Assembly (NCBI GenBank): GCA_030603595.1
Contig: JAUVXL010000016.1
Location: 1 to 33,476 of the forward strand
Origin: Sedimentisphaerales bacterium
GTDB taxonomy: Bacteria; Planctomycetota; Phycisphaerae; Sedimentisphaerales; Anaerobacaceae
Length of the DNA stretch: 33,476 bases
Direction: 5' to 3'
Part shown: in pieces, positions 24,679-33,193 of the stretch
Position numbering within the stretch: the stretch's first letter is position 1
Layout of the letters: every line of letters starts with the position of its first letter
Notes under the pieces: generated by a model
What the model saw: only the letters and a program-made list of their open reading frames with translations
The model's database searches: none
What the model was told of the DNA's origin: nothing
Made by a program: the position numbers and the translations under genes

Positions 24679-24735
24679 GGGCTCTCTGAAATAATTTATG
24701 GGTAAAAATAGAAGGAATCGCCCCGCCAAAGGGCA
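24679..24735 (+). repeat. dispersed GGGCTCTCTGAAATAAT repeat, copy 2
   Basis: The same unit and orientation as 19967-20023 and 33200-33254; the first about 48 bp are nearly identical to the third copy (AAGGAATCGCCCCGCC shared). Confidence 0.85.
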
Positions 24736-24873
24736 AAAGTTCGCCTGTGCGTTAATGTCGGCTTGAGCCGTTGATATAAAAGGACTTACGAACATTGCAG
24801 CATGAAAAACACGCACAAAAAAGAAGATACAAGATTGTATTACGGATTTACACTGTTTTTTTTAGACACGGAT

Positions 24874-26346
24874 TTAGTCTTCGAACGGCAGCTTTCCGGA
24901 GTAGTTGGGGGCCTCTCTGGTTATTTGTATGTCGTGCGGGTGCGATTCGGCTACCGAAGCGGCGCTTATCCTGACGAACCTGCCCTTCTTCATCAACTCT
25001 TCGATATTGTGCGCTCCGCAGTAGCCCATTCCCGCCCGCAGTCCTCCGACGAGTTGATATACGAAATCACTCAGCATGCCTCTGTATGGAACCCGGCCTT
25101 CGACGCCCTCGGGGACGAGCTTACTCGCCTCGGTGGAGTTGCTCTGGCCGTACCTCTCGGCAGAGCCTTTCACCATAGCTCCGAGCGAGCCCATGCCCCG
25201 GTATTCCTTGAATTGTCGGCCCTTGTAAATGACGAGTTGGCCCGGACTTTCCTTCAGCCCTGCGAAGAGCGAGCCGATCATTACGCTCGATGCGCCGGCT
25301 GCTATCGCCTTGGTGATATCGCCCGATTGCTTTATTCCGCCGTCGGCGATAACGGGGATATCGTGCCTGGCGGCGGCCTTGGCGACGTTGATTATGGCCG
25401 AAACCTGCGGCACGCCGACACCGGAGATAATCCTTGTGGTGCAGATGGCGCCGGGACCGATGCCCACTTTCACCGCATTTGCACCGACTTCTATAAGGTC
25501 CTCGGCGGCCTCGGCGGTGGCGATGTTTCCTGCAATGACGTCTATTTCGTAGTCCGCCTTGATTTTTCTTACCGTGTCGATGACATTCTGCGAGTGGCCG
25601 TGGGCGGTATCGACTACAATTAAATCGACGTCCGCGGCAATCAGGACCTCGATCCGCTCGTAATCCAGCACGCTGACGGCGGCGCCGACGCGCAGTCGCC
25701 CGCGCTCGTCTCGGGCGGCTATCGGGTATTGCTGAACGCGGTCGATATCCCGCATAGTGATCAGGCCTTCCAACTCGCCCTTCTTATTGACCAGGAGGAG
25801 CTTCTCGACTTTGTACTCCTGGAGTTTTTCCTTTGCCTGTTCGAGTGTGGTCCCGGCCGGACCGGTGACGAGGTTAGTCTTTGTCATTACGGAACTTATC
25901 TCAACGTCGTAGTCCTTGAGGAACTTCAAGTCCCTGCGTGTTAGGATGCCGACGAGCTTTTTGCCCCGGACGATTGGTATGCCGGAGACGTTTTGCTCGC
26001 TCATCAACTCCTGCGCCCGTCGGACCGGCTCGGACGGCGAGAGGGTAAGCGGGTCGATTATGACGCCGTGCTCCGAGCGTTTTACCTTGGCGACCTCTAT
26101 TCTTTGCGCCTCGATCGACAGGTTCTTATGAATTATGCCGACGCCCCCTTCCTGGGCAAGCGCAATTGCCAGGGCCGCCTCTGTAACGGTGTCCATAGCG
26201 GCCGAGACGATGGGGATATTAATCTCGATGTTGTCGGTCAGTCGTGAATGGGTCTGTGCCTGGCTGGGCACAAGCTCGCTCTTGGCCGGAATAAGCAGTA
26301 CGTCGTCGAAGGTTATACCCTCAGCGACAATCTTGGTCTTGTCCAT
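24874..26346 (-). CDS. guaB: IMP dehydrogenase
   Basis: A 490-residue enzyme converting IMP to XMP with NAD+, the committed step of GTP synthesis. The N-terminal FDDVLLIP (13-20), two CBS domains (about 95-205), the catalytic loop GPGAICTTR with C302, the phosphate-binding DGGI (335-338) and GSLFAG (358-363), and the flap arginine in AERYGQ (396-401) are all in place. The length is normal. A strong promoter precedes it (26393-26421), so it is probably transcribed alone despite the beta-helix gene upstream on the same strand. The stop codon directly touches a dispersed repeat. Confidence 0.99.
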   Translation of the reverse strand: MDKTKIVAEGITFDDVLLIPAKSELVPSQAQTHSRLTDNIEINIPIVSAAMDTVTEAALAIALAQEGGVGIIHKNLSIEAQRIEVAKVKRSEHGVIIDPLTLSPSEPVRRAQELMSEQNVSGIPIVRGKKLVGILTRRDLKFLKDYDVEISSVMTKTNLVTGPAGTTLEQAKEKLQEYKVEKLLLVNKKGELEGLITMRDIDRVQQYPIAARDERGRLRVGAAVSVLDYERIEVLIAADVDLIVVDTAHGHSQNVIDTVRKIKADYEIDVIAGNIATAEAAEDLIEVGANAVKVGIGPGAICTTRIISGVGVPQVSAIINVAKAAARHDIPVIADGGIKQSGDITKAIAAGASSVMIGSLFAGLKESPGQLVIYKGRQFKEYRGMGSLGAMVKGSAERYGQSNSTEASKLVPEGVEGRVPYRGMLSDFVYQLVGGLRAGMGYCGAHNIEELMKKGRFVRISAASVAESHPHDIQITREAPNYSGKLPFED

Positions 26347-26392
26347 TTTTGTCTCCAGTATCGGTACCGCCGGACAATATATTTAACCGATT

Positions 26393-26421
26393 AGTATAAT
26401 GGCGGCGTCGGATCGAGTCAA
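26393..26421 (-). promoter_or_regulatory. sigma70-type promoter of guaB
   Basis: On the minus strand TTGACT (26421-26416), exactly 17 bp, then TATACT (26398-26393). The predicted leader is about 40 nt. This is the best promoter match in the window. Confidence 0.75.
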
Positions 26422-26654
26422 ACCTTATTTTTGGCGGACGAGAGACTAAAGTGAGCTAAAGTTATACGACATACGCGATACGAATGTCGAATGTCGAAAT
26501 GCGCCTCCGTGCCGGCGGCGGCTAAACGCGATATGCGATACGACAAAGTGAGCTAACAAGCCCCGACCATAAGCTTGTCCCTTAGGGGGGGAGGGGGTTT
26601 TATCGCGGCTAAAGTTATAGGAATCGCGTTTGTTGAACTTTAGGCACTTTAATA
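26422..26654. other. repeat-rich spacer upstream of guaB
   Basis: It contains AAAGTGAGCTAA at 26449-26460 and 26544-26555, two related stretches built on CGATACGA (near 26470 and 26530), and a diverged inverted copy of the GGTCGGGGCTTGT repeat (26551-26605). CTAAAGTTATA occurs twice (26457 and 26606 areas). No gene is supported. Confidence 0.6.
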
Positions 26655-29600
26655 CTATTTTTTCCACTCTTCGGCCAGTTCTGCAAAGTCCGCAAAGTCC
26701 ACGATGCCGTCTATTGCAATGTCTGCGAGAATACCTCCTTCCGGGCCCGTCCAAAGCCATCGTTTGGCTAATCTCGCGAGATCTAAACAATCAATGTCCC
26801 CATCGAGGAAGAGATCTGCGGAGGCTCTCTGTAATGGCACAGAGGCGAAACCGGAAGCCATTGGTCCGGCCGGTTGGTCTGTATCGGCTATCCGGCAAGC
26901 CGAGCGCCAGATTATCTTAGCCGAGTCGATTGACTCTGAGCGGTCCACTGCAATAGTAAAGGTATCGATACTCACAGCCGAATTTTGCTCGCCGAGTTCA
27001 GTATCACCGAACGTTACGTTCGGCTGGACTACGGCCACATTGTCCGCCGCCGCCGTCAACGTAAGTTGGATGTTCTCAACTGCAAAGGGTGAGATATTCG
27101 TCACAATCGCTCTGCATTCATACTCGAATACAGTTCTGCCGAGGCGTTCCTTAGCCAGAACGACAAACTCGACTTCAAAGGGATTAAATTCATCGGCTCC
27201 CATATCGACGCGGCCCAACATCACGCGCGTCTCGCCGTCGATGTCGGTTTCGTTGGGTTCGGCTTGGAAATTCGGATCGCCCGCATTTATGCAGTGCGAA
27301 TCGCTCAGCAGATGATAGTCGCCGTCTTGGGAATCCACAAACCCCGGCTCGTAATCGATATTTCCCGTGCCGGGCCAGGAGCCTTCGATGTCGCTGTAGG
27401 CAACAGTCGCACTGTCGCTTACTATTTGCGGCGCGCCCGGACCGTTGTAATAGACGATTGAATTAGCGAGCGTTGGCATGCGGCTGTTGACGCCGCCTGC
27501 GAAGTTATCGACGATCGTGCAATTGCTGATTTTCGGATCGTCTCCGAGAATCCCATACTGATCGTTACGAGCGATAACGCAGTCGGTGATGGCCGGGGCG
27601 TTATATAATGTCACCCTGATGCCCACGAACGGCCACATTCTAATACCACAATCGGCATTGTCGGTGATATTACAGTTGACGATCTTTGGCGTACTTGCTT
27701 TGAACAATTCGATTCCGGGGCCTGTGCAGTCTGTGATGATGCAGTTCGCAATTATCGGCGAAGCGGCGTAGCAGTACAGGCCCCTGTCGCTGCCTTCGAT
27801 TGTGAAGCCGGCAAGGACGCAGTTTGCGTCTTCGGCATCGGCAAAAGTCACAGCCGATCCGGCGCCTTGGATAATGGTGGCGGCCACAACGTCCGGGTCG
27901 CCGGGATTGGTTGAACTGATGGTCAGGTTCTTGCCCATCAGGTCCACGGTCTCATTGTATATGCCCTCCTCGGCCACAATGCGGTCGCCATCGACGGCAC
28001 CGCTAACGGCGTGCTGAATGTAGTCATATCGGATTGAGGCCGTCTTATTCTCGACCGGCCCGTCGGAAATAGAGTACCCAACATCAAGAGACATTGCCTG
28101 GGCATATCCGTAAGTGCTCGTTTGCCAGACGAGTGTCCCGTCGTTTATCGCCGGGCCGACACCGTAGGGGTAATAGAGAAGCTCGATATCCAATGGGCCG
28201 TGCTGTTTTGTAAGACACAGCGCCTTTATTTCGCCGCCGTAAACGTTGCCCTGAACATAGACAACTACACACCCGTCAATGTCAGGTTGCAACTGCGTAC
28301 CGGAACCTTTTACGATTGCTGTCTCACGGATGTCACTGAGGTCGGAGAGGTCGGCGCCGTAGATATCTCCTGAGTCGTCTCTCTCGTCCGTCCAGACCAC
28401 GTAACGGCCCGATATGGCCGGGTCATACTGTCGGCCGGGACCGTAGTGAACCGTTAAGTAGCGAATGTTCTGCGGATCTGCGATGTCCGCGCCGTAGATA
28501 TCGCCGCCCCCCTCCCAGACAACCAGGTTGCCGGATATATCAATCACGCTGTCGAAGTTTGCTGTCGGATCGTCAATCGGATAGGGGTCTTTAATGCCCA
28601 CGTGGTGGGCGATTGTGAAATAGGCCGGATTGTTGAAGTCTGTTATGTCGGCGCCGCATATAGCGTAAGGCATCTGCCGCCAGTAGGTATCGTCCTCGAC
28701 GTCTATGTCCGCGTGTTCGAGCCACACGACTTTGTTGCCCGCAATCGCCGGATGGCTGTAGGATTCGTTGTCTGTACGAAACCTTAGAGTCTTCTGCTCG
28801 CCGGTGGCGAGATTCCGCATAAAAATGCTCGTATTTCGCAGCGGCCATCCGAAGTCACCGTAGTTGGGGCCTCCGGACCACACAACGATATCGCCGTCAA
28901 TCTTCGGGAAAGTGTCGATTCCGCCCCCGGCAAATGTTTCGACCTCGCCGGTCTCGATATCCTCGCAAGCGATATCCCAGTCGTAGTCCTCGCCCCATCC
29001 AAAGGCGGATACCACCTTGTCGCCTGAGACATCGAGATAGTGAGGATAACCGTCAATCATGTAACCGATTTCCAATAACTCCTGGTTGATGATGGCCGAG
29101 ACTGTTGTTACCTGTACCGTACTCGGCTCGCTGTCGGCCATGCCGTCGCTTACTATCAGTTGGAAGACATACAATCCCCGGTCGGTGCAATCGAAGTAAG
29201 GCCTCGCCGTATCGGCATCCTGGAGCGTCACCGGCGGGCCGCTCAACTGCGTCCAACTGTAGGTCAGCACATCAATCGGATCGGGGTCGTACGAGCCCGA
29301 CCCGTCGAGCGTGGCGCTGCCGGGCACATCGACAACCTTGCCCGCGCCGGCATCGGCTACGGGCGGCTCGTTGCCGATCAGGACGATTACTTCGTCCGGC
29401 CAACTCTCGTACTCGCCGTCGCTGACGACCAACTCGAATCGATATTCGCCGAAAGATTCAGCGGTGAATGTGGGATTGACTGCATTGGGGTCGCTAAGCG
29501 TTACCGGAACCCCCGAAACCTGTGCCCAGCTATAGAACCTGGGGCTGTTGGAATCGTAGAAGAATGAGCCGCTGCCGTCGAGTGTAACGAGCCCTGGCTC

Positions 29601-30788
29601 GGCAAGATGCACGTCGGGCCCCGCGTCGGCAACGGGCTTGACGTAACCTACATACTCGTCGGCGCCGATGTCCACTATTACCGCGTATATCCTGGGATCG
29701 CCGTCAATATCTGTCTGCCCCGGTTCGGGAACGAAGGCCGGATCGCCGGCGCCTATGCACGGAGAGTCGGGCAGTAAGTGATAATCATTGTTCCCCGGAT
29801 ACGCGAAAAGCGGGTCCGTGGATATATTGCCGTACGTGCCCGTCCTGTCGGCGGCTCCGTCGTAAATAAGTTCGTAAGTGATCGGATCATACGTCATATA
29901 GTTGCCCGGCAAGTTGCCCCAGACGTCGTTGAATGCTATCGCGTCATCGGCCACGCCTTCGGTGTATATGCCTGCGCCGGAGGGTGCGCTGCAGATTATG
30001 TTGTTCGTCACCAGCGTCGTGAATTGGCCGGTATCGGGGTCGGAAAGTGCATAGACATTTCCGCCGGGGCGGTCGTCCATAGACTGAAGGTCGCTGGGCA
30101 GGCTGGCGTTGTTGGCTACGATTGTGTTGTTGCTCAACAGGCCTCCGAGCATAAGAGCCCCGCCGCCGATAACCGCGGAATTCTCATAGATCAGGTTGTC
30201 TGTTACTCTCGCGTTGCCGACATAGATTATCAAGCCTCCGCCGGCGGCGCCGGTATTGTTCTTTATGATGTTGTTTGTTATTAGCGCATCCGACATGAAA
30301 CAGCCAATCCCTCCACCGTATGAAATAGCATTGGATGCGCCGCTCGCAGGCCCGTTGTTATTGACAATCACATTTCTCGTGATTGTAGGCGAAGATTCCG
30401 CACAAAAAATCCCGCCGCCCCAGACCAGCCCCTCTCCCATGTACAATGTCCCGTATCCTCCGGTAATCGTAAAGCCCGTGAGCACCGCATCTTGCGTCTC
30501 CCCGTTCATAAACGTGACCGCGCTGCCGGTTCCGCCTGCGTTAATAATCGTAGCAGCCACAGTTGCCGGGTCGTCCGGGTTCTCGCTGGTTACGACGATG
30601 TTCTTGCCGGAATAGTCGATGTGTTCGTTGTACGTTCCCGCCGCGACGATGACCGTGTCCCCATCAGCACAGGCGTTTATCGCTTCTTGAATTGTATTGT
30701 ATTGGCCCGGGACGCTGCGCGTCGCTGCCGAAGATGATGCGCACACAACCGCCGCGACGACAAAGCTCAGTAAAATCGTTCTTCTCAT
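26655..30788 (-). CDS. giant secreted beta-helix / PKD-like / beta-propeller / dockerin protein
   Basis: A 1377-residue exported protein. Order: signal peptide (1-21); beta-helix 1 (about 22-375, opening with the 'YNTIQEAINACADGDTVIVAAGTY' pattern of such proteins and closing with VDIGADEY); two PKD-like domains (about 383-470 and 475-565, both starting PVADAG and containing LDGSGS); a TolB/WD-like beta-propeller (about 573-905) with repeated 'G-x-V-V-W' strands (DIVVWSGG, NLVVWEGG, YVVWTDERD); beta-helix 2 (about 910-1196, closing VDMGADEF); an unassigned beta domain (about 1200-1315); a dockerin-like end (about 1320-1377). It is probably a cell-surface or extracellular polysaccharide-related protein. 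TAAGGAG lies before the ATG. No catalytic residues are identifiable. Confidence 0.92.
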   Translation of the reverse strand: MRRTILLSFVVAAVVCASSSAATRSVPGQYNTIQEAINACADGDTVIVAAGTYNEHIDYSGKNIVVTSENPDDPATVAATIINAGGTGSAVTFMNGETQDAVLTGFTITGGYGTLYMGEGLVWGGGIFCAESSPTITRNVIVNNNGPASGASNAISYGGGIGCFMSDALITNNIIKNNTGAAGGGLIIYVGNARVTDNLIYENSAVIGGGALMLGGLLSNNTIVANNASLPSDLQSMDDRPGGNVYALSDPDTGQFTTLVTNNIICSAPSGAGIYTEGVADDAIAFNDVWGNLPGNYMTYDPITYELIYDGAADRTGTYGNISTDPLFAYPGNNDYHLLPDSPCIGAGDPAFVPEPGQTDIDGDPRIYAVIVDIGADEYVGYVKPVADAGPDVHLAEPGLVTLDGSGSFFYDSNSPRFYSWAQVSGVPVTLSDPNAVNPTFTAESFGEYRFELVVSDGEYESWPDEVIVLIGNEPPVADAGAGKVVDVPGSATLDGSGSYDPDPIDVLTYSWTQLSGPPVTLQDADTARPYFDCTDRGLYVFQLIVSDGMADSEPSTVQVTTVSAIINQELLEIGYMIDGYPHYLDVSGDKVVSAFGWGEDYDWDIACEDIETGEVETFAGGGIDTFPKIDGDIVVWSGGPNYGDFGWPLRNTSIFMRNLATGEQKTLRFRTDNESYSHPAIAGNKVVWLEHADIDVEDDTYWRQMPYAICGADITDFNNPAYFTIAHHVGIKDPYPIDDPTANFDSVIDISGNLVVWEGGGDIYGADIADPQNIRYLTVHYGPGRQYDPAISGRYVVWTDERDDSGDIYGADLSDLSDIRETAIVKGSGTQLQPDIDGCVVVYVQGNVYGGEIKALCLTKQHGPLDIELLYYPYGVGPAINDGTLVWQTSTYGYAQAMSLDVGYSISDGPVENKTASIRYDYIQHAVSGAVDGDRIVAEEGIYNETVDLMGKNLTISSTNPGDPDVVAATIIQGAGSAVTFADAEDANCVLAGFTIEGSDRGLYCYAASPIIANCIITDCTGPGIELFKASTPKIVNCNITDNADCGIRMWPFVGIRVTLYNAPAITDCVIARNDQYGILGDDPKISNCTIVDNFAGGVNSRMPTLANSIVYYNGPGAPQIVSDSATVAYSDIEGSWPGTGNIDYEPGFVDSQDGDYHLLSDSHCINAGDPNFQAEPNETDIDGETRVMLGRVDMGADEFNPFEVEFVVLAKERLGRTVFEYECRAIVTNISPFAVENIQLTLTAAADNVAVVQPNVTFGDTELGEQNSAVSIDTFTIAVDRSESIDSAKIIWRSACRIADTDQPAGPMASGFASVPLQRASADLFLDGDIDCLDLARLAKRWLWTGPEGGILADIAIDGIVDFADFAELAEEWKK

Positions 30789-31175
30789 CCTTGTACACTC
30801 CTTACTATGATGGCCTTTTCGGCGTCAGAAACTCGCTGTCAGCTAACAATACCCGTACAACAAGCGCCAAATCCACCATCAGGCGCCGAGCGGCACCCAC
30901 ACTCCAAACTACCCATCCTACTGTAATAAGACGGCGTTCCTTGCCGAATGTTACAAGTTTTATGCAAAATTCTTCATATTTGCGTCAAATTCGCCGTCCG
31001 ACCTTGCTCAGCTTCTCATGCGGATATGAGCATTGGAATCGTTTATGAGCGTCGCACCGAATGCACCGAGAATCTGCCAATTCGAGTCCTTCCGGGCCGA
31101 CTCGAAATGACTTGCCTCATCCGTACCCTCAAAACGCTCCTTTTCTCGCTTGCGTTCGCTCTCTCATTTGCCCCT
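30789..31175. other. spacer between the second PEP-CTERM gene and the giant beta-helix gene
   Basis: No gene is supported. A perfect 8-bp stem, TTCGAGTC/GACTCGAA with a 10-nt loop, lies at 31081-31106, and CTCAT/ATGAG at 31015-31030. The former may end transcription of the PEP-CTERM gene. A ribosome-binding site for the 30788 gene is clear, but no convincing promoter was found. Confidence 0.5.
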
Positions 31176-31697
31176 CTACTCTGTGGTTTTGCGTTTTCTC
31201 CGCAAAATCATGCCTCCCAGGCCAAGCATGAGCAGTGTTGCCGGTTCGGGGGTGGTTATTCCCGAGTCGATTGTCTGGAAGGTCTGCGGGTCGATTATGT
31301 CGTAGGGCTGGGGTCCCGGCTCGCCGATGCCGGAGAAATCGAAGCTGACGGCGAATTCGCCGAGGGTTTGGCCGAGGTTTATGCCCGCGCCCAGCGTCTT
31401 TGCATCGTATGCGCCGTCGTCGAGCAGAACAGGCTCCGGTTGGAGGACGAGTTGGTCCCAGCCAGCCGGAGTTGTCGGCGTTTCAACAGCTAAATCCGCG
31501 TAGAGGTCGTAATCGAACCATAGGGTGAATTCCTCGATTGGGACGGTCAAGCTGTTATTGGTTACCTCATAGGTGTATTGCCATCGGCCGGCGCCAAGAT
31601 CGCTGGTTTCGTAGATGATGCCTGTATCGAGCGCGGCAAGACCGGTTGCCGTCAGCAAGAATACAGAGATTACTCCCGCAAAGATTGTCCTTTTCAT
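31176..31697 (-). CDS. short PEP-CTERM sorting-signal protein
   Basis: A 173-residue exported protein: signal peptide (1-22, ending LAA), a beta-rich body with a YTYEVTNNS motif (42-50) common in small PEP-CTERM proteins, and a C-terminal TPEPA, LLMLGLGGMIL, RRKRKTTE (149-173). AGGAG sits 7 nt before the ATG. It is upstream of the giant beta-helix gene on the same strand, but 387 bp apart with a hairpin between, so co-transcription is uncertain. Function beyond surface sorting is unknown. Confidence 0.9.
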   Translation of the reverse strand: MKRTIFAGVISVFLLTATGLAALDTGIIYETSDLGAGRWQYTYEVTNNSLTVPIEEFTLWFDYDLYADLAVETPTTPAGWDQLVLQPEPVLLDDGAYDAKTLGAGINLGQTLGEFAVSFDFSGIGEPGPQPYDIIDPQTFQTIDSGITTPEPATLLMLGLGGMILRRKRKTTE

Positions 31698-31731
31698 CGC
31701 ACACTCCTAAATCTTGATTTAGCCGTTATAC

Positions 31732-31863
31732 ACTAAGAGCGTGTAACAAAATGAGGTCTCAATCGCATTTGGTTCTCTGGATTCCCGCTCCCCGATTGGA
31801 GTCGAGGACAAGCTTCGCGGGAATGACAGAGGGGAAGTTTTCATTTTGTTAGGCGCTCTAAGT
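31732..31863. repeat. MITE-like palindromic element
   Basis: Terminal inverted repeats ACT[AT]AGAGCG then TAACAAAATGA (31732-31754, complement at 31841-31863) enclose an inner palindrome with ATTCCCGC/GCGGGAAT arms (31781-31788, 31817-31824). The inner part is a diverged inverted copy of 10166-10214. There is no coding capacity. Confidence 0.8.
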
Positions 31864-32216
31864 CAACCGGGTCCTCGCGCGCAATTCCCGCGCGCCGTAT
31901 CCATATTGCATCTGGGAAAGCTCCATCTTTCCACACCCTATAATACCCTTACAGCATCAATAACAATATTAGTCTAAGATGCCGACCCGAAAAAGTCAAG
32001 TAAATTCTCTTTTTTCTTCGCCGGACATCGGTGCAACTGTGCAGGAATCGGGCTTTTTGTGTGCATTTGCAGGGTTTGAGTGCATATAATGGGCCAATCT
32101 GCGAAAGTGAGATTTTTAGCGCCCATTTCTCGGGCGGTTAGGGGTCTTTGTAGGTGATGGGCCCAGGTGCGGCGGTGCGAAGCAGCCGCCGAAATGTTGG
32201 TTTTAAGGAGTTGTTG
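31864..32216 (+). promoter_or_regulatory. upstream region of the ECF sigma gene with a -10 box
   Basis: A perfect TATAAT lies at 32085-32090, about 127 bp before the chosen start. The -35 is poor (GTGCAT at 18 bp spacing). The rest of the spacer shows no gene. Confidence 0.4.
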
Positions 32217-32753
32217 GTGTCTCAAGAGCCTGACTCAGTGTTGGTCGAAGCGGCTGTGAACGGCAACGGCGAGAGCTTCACGGAATTGTGCAGGCGATAT
32301 TACCCGGCTATGGTGGCGATTGCCCATTCGATAGTCGGCGACAGGCATTTGGCCGAGGATGCGGCGCAGCAGACATTCGCCAAAGCAGCGGTGAAATTGC
32401 CCCAGTTGACGAAAAAGAACCGATTTGGCGGCTGGGTCGCCACTATATGCAGGAATGCAGCCAGAGATATGCTCCGGACCAGCAAGCCCGTGCATCGTAT
32501 TGAGGAATCTTCTGCGGCGGTGGCTGAATCGGACGAAAATGCCGCTTCGGCGGTCGTTAAGGCTGCTCTGGCCGGTCTCTCGGCCTCGGCAAGAGAAGTC
32601 ATCTACCTGCGGTTTTACGACGGCATGTCATACGAACAGATATCCGCGGTCCTGGGCATCTCGGCGCAGGCGATTAACGGCAGGTTGCGCAGGGCCAAGA
32701 GAAAATTGGCCGAGCATTTGAGGCGGGAAGGGTTTGGCGAGGTGAGATTATGA
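32217..32753 (+). CDS. ECF-type RNA polymerase sigma factor
   Basis: A 178-residue sigma-70 family factor. Region 2 (about 17-88) includes GDRHLAEDAAQQTFAKA, which contacts core polymerase and the -10 element. Region 4 (about 118-170) contains LSASAREVIYLRFYDGMSYEQI followed by the helix-turn-helix VLGISAQAINGRLRRAKRKL. The GTG at 32217 is chosen because AAGGAG (32205-32210) is spaced 6 nt before it; longer in-frame starts lack such a site. Its last 4 bp overlap the next gene (ATGA). It presumably transcribes a regulon that includes its own operon; the target is not visible. Confidence 0.95.
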   Translation: MSQEPDSVLVEAAVNGNGESFTELCRRYYPAMVAIAHSIVGDRHLAEDAAQQTFAKAAVKLPQLTKKNRFGGWVATICRNAARDMLRTSKPVHRIEESSAAVAESDENAASAVVKAALAGLSASAREVIYLRFYDGMSYEQISAVLGISAQAINGRLRRAKRKLAEHLRREGFGEVRL

Positions 32754-33193
32754 ACGAGCAAAGAGACGAAAAATGGCTGGATGAGCTGATTTCCAAGGCC
32801 ATCGATACAAGCGAACCGAAATTCGACGCAGAGAAATGGAAGCAGAAGCACCCGCGGGAATTCCAATCTCTCGTCAAAAGTCCGTCGCGATGGTCGTCGC
32901 AGAGCCGGTTTGCTGTTTTTAGTATAGTTTTGAAGAGCCGAGCCGTGAAAGTTGCGGCGGCGGCGGTGATAATCGTGGCAATCAGCTTCTTTATTGCTTA
33001 CCCGGGCCCGGATGAGCAGGGGCAGGTTGAAAAATCGCCGGCTGAGATGGTTACGGCGATGTCGCTGCGGATGGCCTATCACCACGGCGGCATGGAGGCC
33101 CTCGAGAAGCAGTGCGACGAGGCTGTAAAGCTGTTGGGGCCTTCGCGTCCAGGCTCATCGTTGGCTGATTTGTACAGAGATTTGAATGGTTGA
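32750..33193 (+). CDS. one-pass membrane protein, probable anti-sigma factor
   Basis: A 147-residue protein with a charged cytosolic N-terminus (1-64, with DEKWLDELISKAIDTSEPKF), a single membrane helix (about 66-85) and a short outer domain (86-147). It has no zinc-binding HxxxCxxC motif, so it is not a ZAS-type anti-sigma factor. Overlap with the sigma gene by ATGA, together with this topology, is the basis for the anti-sigma suggestion. The outer domain is too short for a FecR-like sensor, so the signal is unknown. A dispersed repeat begins 6 bp after the stop. Confidence 0.65.
   Translation: MNEQRDEKWLDELISKAIDTSEPKFDAEKWKQKHPREFQSLVKSPSRWSSQSRFAVFSIVLKSRAVKVAAAAVIIVAISFFIAYPGPDEQGQVEKSPAEMVTAMSLRMAYHHGGMEALEKQCDEAVKLLGPSRPGSSLADLYRDLNG

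Larger units (their letters stand above)
24294..24873. other. 580-bp spacer between guaB and the PEP-CTERM gene
   Basis: No gene is supported. It contains the PEP-CTERM promoter (24372-24401), a 110-bp long hairpin (24476-24585), the GGGCTCTCTGAAATAAT repeat (24679-24735) and the AGACACGGAT repeat (24848-24873), which touches the guaB stop codon. No standard U-tract terminator for guaB was seen. Confidence 0.7.
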
